Shown here: one piece after another, positions 15,560 to 23,444 of the stretch
Numbering within the stretch: the first letter of the stretch is position 1
Layout: every line of letters starts with the position of its first letter
Assembly (NCBI RefSeq): GCF_900055185.1
Contig: NZ_FIZX01000002.1
Span: 1,182,586-1,246,585, forward strand
DNA from: Grimontia celer
GTDB taxonomy: Bacteria; Pseudomonadota; Gammaproteobacteria; Enterobacterales; Vibrionaceae
Direction of reading: 5' to 3'
DNA length: 64,000 nucleotides
Notes under the pieces: model-generated
Seen by the model: the letters and a program-made list of their open reading frames with translations, nothing else
Database searches by the model: none
What the model was told of the DNA's origin: nothing
Made by a program: the position numbers and the translations under genes

Positions 15560-16902
15560 TGAGCGAGCAAAAAACATTAGAGAACGCCATCGAGCAGGTG
15601 CTTGAACTGGCCCAGAAAAGCGGTGCACAGGCCGATGTCATTGCATCAAGCAACGAGAGCTTTAGCCTGAAGGCCGACCAAGGTGAATTGTCTGAATATA
15701 AAGTGACGGCAAGCCAAGTCATCGGTGTTCGCGTGATTAAAGATGACCACGTTGCCATTAGCTATTCAGAATCCCTTGAGCCAGAAAACCTGGCGCAAAT
15801 GGTCGATCAGGCACTGACCAATGCCAGCTTCACCAAGAAAGATCCGCTCCAGAGAATTCGTGCAGAAGGTCTTAACATCAGCACAGAATACCCGGAAATC
15901 TACCAACAAGACGATGCAACGCCTGAGCAAAAAATTGAGCTGGCTTTGTCACTTGAAGGAAAGACTCGTGAAAAACCATTGGCAAAAGGCGCGCCTTACA
16001 ATGGTTACAGTGAAAGCAGCGGCATCACACTGCTGGGCAACACCCTCGGCACCCGCTGTTTCCATCAATCACGCTCACTCAGCTGTTACACCGCTGCGTT
16101 GATTGACCACAATGACAAGCAAGCGATGCATGTTGCTGCGTCTGTTGCACGAACCTTCGATGGCCTGACGCCAGAAAAAGTCATCAATGATGCCTACGAC
16201 ATGGCAGAAGCCCTTCTGGAAGGCACACCGATTGCGACTGGCCAATACTCGGTCATTTTCGAGCAAGACAGCCTGAATGAAGTACTGGGTGCTTTTGGCA
16301 GCGTGTTCTCCGGTGAATCGGCAAAACGTGGTATTAACCCTTGGCGCGATAAGATTGGGCAACAAGTTGCTAGTCCATTGCTGACTTTCAGGGACGTCGC
16401 TTACATGCCTGGCGGCCATGCCATCAAGTCATTCGATGGTGAAGGCTTCGCAACAGGCGACACGCCGCTTATCGAAAATGGTGAGCTGGTTGGCTTGCTG
16501 CACAACTCAGCGACTGCTGCACATTTTGGTGTCGCACACACAGCCAATGCAGGCCGTTCATCAAAAGGGACGTTAAGTGTAAGCTCACGTCATGACGTCA
16601 TAGGTGCAGGCAACAGCAGTGAAGCTGAAGTAACAGCTGGCGAATACCTTGAGTTAGTTGATTTGCAAGGTGTTCACTCTGGCGCTGACGCTATCAGTGG
16701 AGACTTCTCGTTTGGTGCAAGCGGGTTCTTCTGCCGAGATGGTAAGCGAATCCAGCCAGTGCGTGGTATCACTGTCGCAGGTAACTTCTATAACATGATT
16801 AAAGAAGTGGAAGCGGTTGGTAATACCGTGGTGCCGAATTATGCCGGACAGTTCTACTCTCCATTGATTCGCTTCGCGCGACTGAATATTGCCGGTAAGT
16901 AA
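15559..16902 (+). CDS. pmbA: TldE/PmbA-type protease subunit
   Basis: A 447-residue partner of TldD without the HExxxH motif, as expected for the non-catalytic subunit (FGSVFSGESAKRGINPW and the C-terminal GNFYNMIKEVEAVGN are family-like). The start codon overlaps the last base of the tldD stop. A terminator follows at 16926-16948. No microcin-like precursor or RiPP modification gene is seen next to the pair, so the substrate is unknown. Confidence 0.92.
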   Translation: MSEQKTLENAIEQVLELAQKSGAQADVIASSNESFSLKADQGELSEYKVTASQVIGVRVIKDDHVAISYSESLEPENLAQMVDQALTNASFTKKDPLQRIRAEGLNISTEYPEIYQQDDATPEQKIELALSLEGKTREKPLAKGAPYNGYSESSGITLLGNTLGTRCFHQSRSLSCYTAALIDHNDKQAMHVAASVARTFDGLTPEKVINDAYDMAEALLEGTPIATGQYSVIFEQDSLNEVLGAFGSVFSGESAKRGINPWRDKIGQQVASPLLTFRDVAYMPGGHAIKSFDGEGFATGDTPLIENGELVGLLHNSATAAHFGVAHTANAGRSSKGTLSVSSRHDVIGAGNSSEAEVTAGEYLELVDLQGVHSGADAISGDFSFGASGFFCRDGKRIQPVRGITVAGNFYNMIKEVEAVGNTVVPNYAGQFYSPLIRFARLNIAGK

Positions 16903-16925
16903 TACTCTCAATTAGTTAGATTGAA

Positions 16926-16950
16926 AATGCCCCGTTTATCGGGGCATTTT
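16926..16950 (+). terminator. Terminator of tldD-pmbA
   Basis: AATGCCCCG (16926-16934) pairs with CGGGGCATT (16940-16948), followed by T residues. Confidence 0.87.
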
Positions 16951-17098
16951 TCTCATATCGACAATCATCATTATTCTCAAATTGATGCACTCTTTCTCGC
17001 ACCTCAAGCATCAAAACCTAATTCATTGATATAGTTAGAAATTAATTCAGGCATCGTTTTTGCTCAGTCCTCTTAAGATTTCACTTTGGAGGCTAGGT

Positions 17099-18784
17099 AT
17101 GTTGTTGAGAAAAATGCTCATGACTGGAGGGTGCATATTCAGCACTTGCACGTATGCATTAACCGCAGAAGATTTGGTTTTTGAATCAGGTGCCGATTCA
17201 AGCAACTACTCTGCACTGGGTAAGCCAAATGATGTTTACTCGATAGCTGACCAACTTCCGCAAGATACATTAGATAACGTGTATTCCATGCTCCCTGAAG
17301 GTACTGTCGTTAATCCTAATTTTATTGACAGCGGTAAATATTCCAGTATCGATATCGATGATGAGTTGGGTGGAGCTGCATACGCTACGGCGCGGGTCAC
17401 TTTTCTTAATGAAGGCGCCGGTTACCGGAATGTGCTTGGCTATTTTGTCTACGACACCGCAAACCCTCCAGCTTCGATAGATGATGTCGACACACATATG
17501 ATTATCTTTCCAAACGCCTCTAAACCCAATCAGGGTGAACTATTGGAAGGCGATACTATCGATCTGAGCGTACAACTTAACGCGGGTCAAACTCTGGGAT
17601 TCTTTATTCTATCCAATGCCTGGGGTTGGGGCTGGGGTTACAACAGTGTTCCTTATCTAGGCAAATGGGGAACACCGTTTTACAGCTACCCAGACCTGAA
17701 CCCTGAAACAACATCTGATTGGCGCAGACATAACGTTGCCTTTATCGACACGCAAAATGACTTCCTCGTGTTGGCGTTTGAAGATATTAAGCGTCCTCAA
17801 GGCGACAATGATTTCAACGACCTCATTTTTACAGTCGAAATAACACCATTCCAGGCAATCGATGGGGTTAACCCAGATGGTTCAACCGATTCAAAATATG
17901 AAGTTCTAACACAAAACAACAACCCTGACATCACAGTTACCTCGGTCTATCCGAGCTCGAATGGCTACGCCACCATCGCTTTCGAAGATAACTGGCCGTT
18001 TAAAGGGGATTATGACTTCAATGATGTCGTTATGCGTTACAGAATCACTGAAACGATGAACGGGCAACGCGAATTGAAGAGCTTCTCCGCGGATTACACC
18101 CTACAAGCAATGGGAGCAGGCTATGCAAATGGTTTTGCCCTGCATTTACCTAACGTCGATCCTTCGAATATTGCTTCAGTATCGTTGACGCGTAATGGAC
18201 AAGCCGTTTCCCACACAGTGCAACAAGCTAACCCAGGCGAAACGGTTCTTATCATTTCGGAGAATGTCAGAGAGGATGTGGAGAATCTCGGTGCACTTTC
18301 TGAAAGTTGTCCGTTCTACCGGACTCAAACCGCGTGTTTAGATTCGCAAACGAGCGAACTGGACTACCAACTTAACGTCGAACTCACGACGCCTGTAGCA
18401 CGTGCTGTCGTCGGCTACCCACCTTACGATCCATTTATATTTGCCACCGACGGTATTTATCACGGTGACTTTACCGACACGCCACCCGGAATCAGTTGGC
18501 AGCTGCATCTCAAACAATTTTCCGGCACCAGCGATATGAACAACGCCTTTTTCAACACAAACGACGACAACTCCGGTGGCGCAGAATCATTCCTGACCAG
18601 TAACAATATGCCGTGGGCCATCAATATCAGGGACGAATGGAGTCATCCAACAGAGAATACCGACATCAGCCACGCTTTCACCACATTTGCAGATTGGGTG
18701 ACAAGCAGCGGCGAATCGGACAAAAGCTGGTATTCAGCGGCGACTTCCGGAAAAGTCATCGCTCCATTGGCGGATGAGGAGTAA
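17099..18784 (+). CDS. LruC-domain surface/secreted protein
   Basis: A 561-residue exported protein: MLLRKMLMTGGCIFSTCTYA is a signal peptide. Two segments share a calcium-site-like pattern: LAFEDIKRPQGDNDFNDLIF (DUF4114-like, near residue 235) and IAFEDNWPFKGDYDFNDVVM (near residue 310), the latter opening the LruC domain that fills the C-terminal half. LruC is named after a Leptospira outer-membrane protein; the function is not known. The ATG at 17099 has GGAGG upstream, while the longer TTG frame from 17060 does not. The following lipoprotein gene begins five bases after its stop. Confidence 0.88.
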   Translation: MLLRKMLMTGGCIFSTCTYALTAEDLVFESGADSSNYSALGKPNDVYSIADQLPQDTLDNVYSMLPEGTVVNPNFIDSGKYSSIDIDDELGGAAYATARVTFLNEGAGYRNVLGYFVYDTANPPASIDDVDTHMIIFPNASKPNQGELLEGDTIDLSVQLNAGQTLGFFILSNAWGWGWGYNSVPYLGKWGTPFYSYPDLNPETTSDWRRHNVAFIDTQNDFLVLAFEDIKRPQGDNDFNDLIFTVEITPFQAIDGVNPDGSTDSKYEVLTQNNNPDITVTSVYPSSNGYATIAFEDNWPFKGDYDFNDVVMRYRITETMNGQRELKSFSADYTLQAMGAGYANGFALHLPNVDPSNIASVSLTRNGQAVSHTVQQANPGETVLIISENVREDVENLGALSESCPFYRTQTACLDSQTSELDYQLNVELTTPVARAVVGYPPYDPFIFATDGIYHGDFTDTPPGISWQLHLKQFSGTSDMNNAFFNTNDDNSGGAESFLTSNNMPWAINIRDEWSHPTENTDISHAFTTFADWVTSSGESDKSWYSAATSGKVIAPLADEE

Positions 18785-18788
18785 TGAG

Positions 18789-19268
18789 ATGAATACGATA
18801 ATCAAAAGTCTTACGCTATTTACCCTGCCAGTGTTTCTGATCGCCTGCGGAGGAGGTGGAGGCGGAGATACTTCCGGTGGCAGTGGCGGATCAGGCAGCA
18901 CTGATATCTCAAGTTCTTCACCGACAACTTCGTTAGTCAATACTGAAGATATCGTTGCCCCTCGCGCTTTCAAATTTTGTATTGGTGACGCCATCCAATT
19001 AAGTGTGAATTACAGTGGCTCAACATCAGGGGCTCTGCATGTATACTCCCACGCAGATTACGTTCACACCAACGGCGATGTAGATGTTGACCCATTATCC
19101 CGATTGACGACGATTTATCCCGACCTTACTACAAGCGTCGATATCGAAATTAATGGTAATTGGGAACAAATATACGCCAGATGGGTACCAATGAGCAGCT
19201 CAGAGCCAGAACAGACCTTTGTTGTCACCCTCAATCAAGCAAGCGGTGCTTATGTCATCTCATTCTAA
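18789..19268 (+). CDS. Small outer-membrane lipoprotein, LruC partner
   Basis: A 159-residue lipoprotein. The lipobox LIAC is at about residues 17-20, and the lipidated Cys is followed by six Gly, a Ser/Gly/Thr linker (to about residue 45) and a beta-rich domain with no recognised family. A Gly after Cys, and not Asp, suggests sorting to the outer membrane. The start at 18789 has GAGGAG upstream. Its position right after the LruC gene suggests the two act together at the surface. Confidence 0.8.
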   Translation: MNTIIKSLTLFTLPVFLIACGGGGGGDTSGGSGGSGSTDISSSSPTTSLVNTEDIVAPRAFKFCIGDAIQLSVNYSGSTSGALHVYSHADYVHTNGDVDVDPLSRLTTIYPDLTTSVDIEINGNWEQIYARWVPMSSSEPEQTFVVTLNQASGAYVISF

Positions 19269-19301
19269 CTAAATCGTTTTATCTCAAGCAGCTATAATCA
19301 T

Positions 19302-19332
19302 AAGAGCCCTTACTTTAAGGGCTCTTTTTTAG
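19302..19332 (+). terminator. Terminator of the LruC-lipoprotein unit
   Basis: AAGAGCCCTT (19302-19311) pairs with AAGGGCTCTT (19317-19326), then TTTT. Confidence 0.85.
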
Positions 19333-19341
19333 GGAATATCG

Positions 19342-19845
19342 ATGCAACAACCCATACTAAGCACATCTCGATTAACGCTCAGAAACCTTAACGAGAAAGA
19401 TGCAGGCTTTATCAACCGACTCTATAACACTGATGGTTTTCTTCAGTTTATTGGAGACAAAAATATTCGCAGTCCCATAGACGCTGCTGTTTACCTTCGT
19501 TCGACGCTGCTGCCTATGCACAATGTTCCCCTAATGGGCCTATTAGCCGTGCAGCTCAAAAACCATGAACCTATTGGCGTATGCGGATTGATTGACAGAG
19601 ACAACCTTGACGGAATCGATTTGGGTTTTGGATTTTTCCCAGAATATCACGGACAAGGGTATGCAAAAGAAGCAGCAATGGCTGTATTAGACATGGCGAA
19701 AGATTCACTGGCTTTGACAGAAGTGGTAGCCATCACACTTGAAACTAACAAAAGTTGTTTGAAACTACTCAAGAACCTCGGATTCCAAAAAGCGAAAGCT
19801 GCGCATCCTGAACCCGAAGTCATGCTTTTGAAATTGAAGTTATAG
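19342..19845 (+). CDS. GNAT acetyltransferase, RimJ/RimL type
   Basis: A 167-residue acetyltransferase starting with the RimJ/RimL-like phrase ILSTSRLTLRNLNEKDAGFI. Later IDLGFGFFPEYHGQGYAKEA is the acetyl-CoA loop, and ALTEVVAITLETNKSC then LLKNLGFQ completes the fold. The substrate is unknown; related enzymes act on protein N-termini, amino acids or drugs. Its end overlaps the end of the convergent NYN gene by six bases. Confidence 0.88.
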   Translation: MQQPILSTSRLTLRNLNEKDAGFINRLYNTDGFLQFIGDKNIRSPIDAAVYLRSTLLPMHNVPLMGLLAVQLKNHEPIGVCGLIDRDNLDGIDLGFGFFPEYHGQGYAKEAAMAVLDMAKDSLALTEVVAITLETNKSCLKLLKNLGFQKAKAAHPEPEVMLLKLKL

Positions 19846-20358
19846 CAACAGATCTTCTTCAATGCGGATAAACTGGTCAACGCTGTTTATCAATGAATTA
19901 GCAGTCAGCATCGGCACACCAAACACAATCGCTTCTTTACTGTAGCGCTCACGCACTTTATTCATCAGCAAGTCAAAGTCGCCATCGCCGGAAAGCAGGA
20001 TAATGGTATCTACCTCTGGTGCCATTTCCATCACATCTATTGCAATGCCGACGTCCCAATCTCCTTTGGTACTGCCATCACTACGTTGAATGTAGGGTTT
20101 CAGCTTCACTTCAAAGCCGATATGGCGGAGAGCATCCTGAAACTTTATTTGCTGATCGTCGTCGCGACGGATCGCATAGGCGTTAGCCACCACCACGTCT
20201 CCCATGTACTGCAGCTGCTGCCAAAGTTTTCGATAGTTAAACTGGCGGCCATAGGCCTGGCGGGTGGTGTAATAGATATTTTGTACATCTGCGAATACAG
20301 CAATTTTCTTCAAAGGAAGTTCCGGTGTGCTTATTGAGGGACGGGAAGAGAATAACAC
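19840..20358 (-). CDS. NYN-domain (PIN-like) nuclease, LabA/DUF88 type
   Basis: A 172-residue NYN-domain protein. Acidic residues that would bind metal are visible: AVFADVQNIYY (about residue 25), GDWDVGIAIDVM (near 100) and LLSGDGDFDLLM (near 122). Such proteins are predicted endoribonucleases. The ATG start is at 20358, followed by a short basic tail before the domain. It shares its strand with the MAPEG and hydrolase genes, but its start lies 16 bases beyond the MAPEG stop, so all three could be co-transcribed. Confidence 0.87.
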   Translation of the reverse strand: MLFSSRPSISTPELPLKKIAVFADVQNIYYTTRQAYGRQFNYRKLWQQLQYMGDVVVANAYAIRRDDDQQIKFQDALRHIGFEVKLKPYIQRSDGSTKGDWDVGIAIDVMEMAPEVDTIILLSGDGDFDLLMNKVRERYSKEAIVFGVPMLTANSLINSVDQFIRIEEDLLL

Positions 20359-20374
20359 ACCGGATGTGAAAAAA

Positions 20375-20758
20375 TCAGAAGATACCTAGATATAGCGCCC
20401 ATAGTGCTGAAGCTATCAACACTGAGAAAGTCAACAACATACCGTAAACACGAAATTTCAGAGGCTCACTGGGTTGGCTCACCGCATAAGCGTGGAGCAG
20501 TCGACCAACAAGTAAGGCGAAACCGAGCACATGAAGATACGGGCTTTGTTGCTCTAACTGTAGTTCCACCATCAACATCAGCAACAAAGCGAACGGAACG
20601 TATTCTGCAAAGTTACCATGGGCACGAATCGCTTTGTTCAATAACTTTTCATCGCCATCACCCAAGGCCACTTTATATCCTCGACGGAATTTAATGACCC
20701 TTATTGCCAAGTAAATAAACACCAAACAAAGCAGTGCAGCGTAGATAGGTGTGATCAT
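20375..20758 (-). CDS. MAPEG-family membrane protein
   Basis: A 127-residue protein with four hydrophobic helices and the MAPEG signature RAHGNFAEYVPFALLL (about residues 45-60). Bacterial members resemble microsomal glutathione S-transferases, but for most the substrate is unknown. It lies between the NYN and hydrolase genes, all on the minus strand with short gaps. Confidence 0.88.
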   Translation of the reverse strand: MITPIYAALLCLVFIYLAIRVIKFRRGYKVALGDGDEKLLNKAIRAHGNFAEYVPFALLLMLMVELQLEQQSPYLHVLGFALLVGRLLHAYAVSQPSEPLKFRVYGMLLTFSVLIASALWALYLGIF

Positions 20759-20782
20759 GAGTTTCCCTTCCCAATGACTAGT

Positions 20783-21637
20783 TTAAATTAGCGGCCCTGC
20801 CACTCTAGAGAATGCTTCTTTCAGTGGGTCGCTTTTCAAAACACGACCATGCCCCAACCCTTCCGTTTCCACCAAAGTGACATGGTCATACATTGTCGCT
20901 TCTTTTGACACGCCAAATGGCGCGAAACGATCACCTTTGTCGTGAACAATCACAACCGGAGATTGGCGTTTACCCAGCTTAACGAAGGGGTCGATATCTT
21001 CAATGCGGACATTGTATTCCTGCCCAACAGAAGCGATCACTTCTTTAAAGAGCTTCATAGAGTAACCAGAGGCTTCAATGGTGCCAAAAAGGTTGTCCCA
21101 GTATTTGAGTACCGGCGCCACAAGAATAATCGGTTTGCCATGAAGCGATGGGTGCTCGCTTTCCAGCAAGGTTGCACCACCCATTGAGTGCGCCACCACA
21201 CCTTCTATTTTCGCCTGCTGGTTGAGAATGCCATCCAAAGCGTTAAGGAAAGCAGGAATGCTCCCCTCTTTGCCTTCACTCTTACCATGTCCCGGATGGT
21301 CATAAGCCAATGCGGTAAAACCCGCTTCTGCGATGTGTTCCATCAAAGGAAAGAACTGGTTTGAAGAGCCTGACCAGCCATGCGTGAGTACCCAAGTTGG
21401 CCCAGAACCCAACTTATAGGTCATCATGCTACCCTGCTTCGTAGGAACAGCTTTAATGACCATTCCCTCTGGCACTGGATTAGTTTCCCGTCCTTTTGCA
21501 GGTGTAAGAAACAAACGACGCGCCGTTTTAAGCGCATGCTTAGGCGCAATTTTGTGATGAAGCCGACTCGCAACGCTCAATGCGCCACGTTTAAAGCTGA
21601 ACCGGTTGTTATTACCAAAGTAGATTTTGCTACTCAT
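20783..21637 (-). CDS. Alpha/beta-hydrolase
   Basis: A 284-residue alpha/beta-hydrolase. An oxyanion stretch WVLTHGWSGSS (near residue 82) is followed by the nucleophile elbow VVAHSMGGAT, where the Ser is in HSMGG, with the Asp in VIVHDKGDRFAPF and the His in EGLGHGRVL. It is soluble with no signal peptide, and the substrate is unknown. The TetR-family gene upstream on the same strand leaves about 80 bases between them, so it could be the hydrolase's regulator. Confidence 0.9.
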   Translation of the reverse strand: MSSKIYFGNNNRFSFKRGALSVASRLHHKIAPKHALKTARRLFLTPAKGRETNPVPEGMVIKAVPTKQGSMMTYKLGSGPTWVLTHGWSGSSNQFFPLMEHIAEAGFTALAYDHPGHGKSEGKEGSIPAFLNALDGILNQQAKIEGVVAHSMGGATLLESEHPSLHGKPIILVAPVLKYWDNLFGTIEASGYSMKLFKEVIASVGQEYNVRIEDIDPFVKLGKRQSPVVIVHDKGDRFAPFGVSKEATMYDHVTLVETEGLGHGRVLKSDPLKEAFSRVAGPLI

Positions 21638-21720
21638 GGATGTCCCTCTTAGTTTTCGAACGGTCGTGCTATTTTCATTCCAAGAAAAAGCAGACTCAGT
21701 ATTTGTCTGCTTTCCACTGG

Positions 21721-22311
21721 TTATTTTCTAACTTTATTGAACAGGCCATCAATACCTGTCCAAAACTTCTGCGCCCCTTCTGATTCCAGCTTCAGAGTTC
21801 TGAACAAGTGGCTACTCAGGTACAAACCATAAAGTTCATATACGGTTTGCCAGCAATCCAAATCTTCACGAAACTCGCCAGATTCGATGCCTTTCTCGAA
21901 CTGAATGTGCAGGTAGTTCAGCCACTTTTTAATCGTCCCTTCCAATGCCTGCTGCATAGGATCTGCATCATCATGACTTTCACGCCACGCATCCAGAAAC
22001 ATACAGCTTCCTTGGAATGAACTGTTCCAGGTCAGCCAATTGTCCAACATATGGCGGATCTTCGCTTCAATACTCGGATGCGAGGCTTCTCTGCAGGGCA
22101 CAATGATACGAGCAGTGAAACGTTCCCCCGCAAACATCACTACGGCAGCCTGCAAATTACTGCGCGAGTTAAAATGAGCAAACAGCCCGCTTTTCGACAT
22201 ACCCACCCGTTTAGCAAGTTCGCCAATAGTGAGGCTTTCCAACCCTTCCTGACTCGCCATTTCAAAGGCAGTACTCAGTATCTGCTCCCGCGTCTGCTTT
22301 TTCTTGCTCAT
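21721..22311 (-). CDS. TetR/AcrR-family regulator
   Basis: A 196-residue TetR-family repressor. The helix-turn-helix is LTIGELAKRVGMSKSGLFAH, followed by FNSRSNLQAAVV. The ligand domain is helical with several Trp. A CGAACGTTCG palindrome at 22347-22356 sits 36 bases upstream of its start and is a likely operator, giving autoregulation and control of the downstream hydrolase. The ligand is unknown. Confidence 0.9.
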   Translation of the reverse strand: MSKKKQTREQILSTAFEMASQEGLESLTIGELAKRVGMSKSGLFAHFNSRSNLQAAVVMFAGERFTARIIVPCREASHPSIEAKIRHMLDNWLTWNSSFQGSCMFLDAWRESHDDADPMQQALEGTIKKWLNYLHIQFEKGIESGEFREDLDCWQTVYELYGLYLSSHLFRTLKLESEGAQKFWTGIDGLFNKVRK

Positions 22312-22703
22312 TCTACAATTCTCAAACTTCTCAATTTAAAATAGCACGAACGTTCGATTTATCAATTCCAGATCAGACTGGTCAGAGTAGTCTTATGAGA
22401 CCTCGCTCTTGGCAGCTCTATCGCCAAAAACCTCTTCTTGGAAGAGTAAGTTCTTCTGCCACAACATCCCGAAGCTTTAGTCTTGGCGTCATCAGTTCAA
22501 ACATTTTCGCTAGCCTCATTCATGCCTGTTTGGAAAGTCATTCTTTCTCTTAATACTAACAAAATCATAAAGTTGATTAAGCTGACATTCAGACTATTTA
22601 CCAAGACTTAACCCTTACTGAACGTGACACGATTAACACTTTCCCGCAGAAAATTTCACTGCTAACGTGATTCGGCGTCAACGCATTCATGAGGAAAAGA
22701 CAA
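22312..22703. other. Intergenic region with TetR-type palindrome
   Basis: The 392 bases divide the TetR gene from the small secreted protein. They hold the perfect 10-base palindrome CGAACGTTCG (22347-22356), a possible operator of the adjacent TetR protein. I see no other gene or RNA in it. Confidence 0.55.
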
Positions 22704-23009
22704 ATGAAAAAGACTCTCGCTACGGCTCTACTCATGCTCGCTGCTTCACCTGTTTTCGCAGCAAACACTGACATTACTGTGGTTCCCGTTCCCGGAGGCG
22801 CTTTTGTCACAGTGACTCAAGATGGCCAACCACTTGAAGGCACAGAGGTGGTGACAAAACCAGAGATTTTCGGTGCCAAAGTAACAGACGATCAGGGACG
22901 TGCATTCTTCTCCGCTTCACCCCAAATCACCCAGCGCGTTGAATTTAGTGTGACGGACACAGACGGGCACAAAGTCAGTCAAACTCGCACGATAGAGCGC
23001 AGAGAATAG
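22704..23009 (+). CDS. Small secreted protein, 101 aa
   Basis: A 101-residue exported protein with a clear signal peptide (MKKTLATALLMLAASPVFA, cut before ANTD). The mature part is short and beta-rich, with a phrase like GQPLEGTEVVTKPE then TDDQGRAFFSA that recalls small Ig-like or transthyretin-like surface domains. I do not recognise the family. The ATG at 22704 has AGGA upstream. A hairpin (23017-23045) follows the stop. Confidence 0.78.
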   Translation: MKKTLATALLMLAASPVFAANTDITVVPVPGGAFVTVTQDGQPLEGTEVVTKPEIFGAKVTDDQGRAFFSASPQITQRVEFSVTDTDGHKVSQTRTIERRE

Positions 23010-23444
23010 CCAAATACGCCCACAGTAATAAATCTGCTGTGGGCGACTACTAAATCATGACTAACAAAGTACCAGTTCCCACTTCCATTCTTTTTCCATC
23101 AAACGCATTGAATTGCTAAAAACATATTTCAATGTATTTCTGTTAAATTTTAGAAGTATCTAATCAAGATCTGTGTTCCTTGGATCTTAATCTCAAATAT
23201 TGTCCAGAATTCCATCAAAATGGTCATGTCAGCCATAAGTCGAATCTAATTTCCACACTAATCGTAGATGAATTATTTCTACCCTCTGAAATCTATTTAT
23301 CATGACAAATTCGTTCTAACCCTCTATTTCATCTCATCCCTGAGACATCACGACTCATCAGAACTGGCATTATCTCGCCCCACGTGAAAGCGGTTTCATC
23401 ACGTTAAACGCTTCAATCAACAAAAGAATAAGGAAAAGGCAACT
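23010..23444. other. Intergenic region upstream of the RTX gene, with hairpin
   Basis: At 23017-23025 (CGCCCACAG) and 23037-23045 (CTGTGGGCG) lies a 9-base hairpin, a possible terminator of the small secreted protein without a clear T tract. The rest is AT-rich and should hold the promoter of the RTX gene. No other gene is seen. Confidence 0.5.

Noticed and set aside
17060-17098. TTG start adding 13 residues to the LruC protein
   Set aside because: The ATG at 17099 has GGAGG and begins a good signal peptide; the TTG lacks both.
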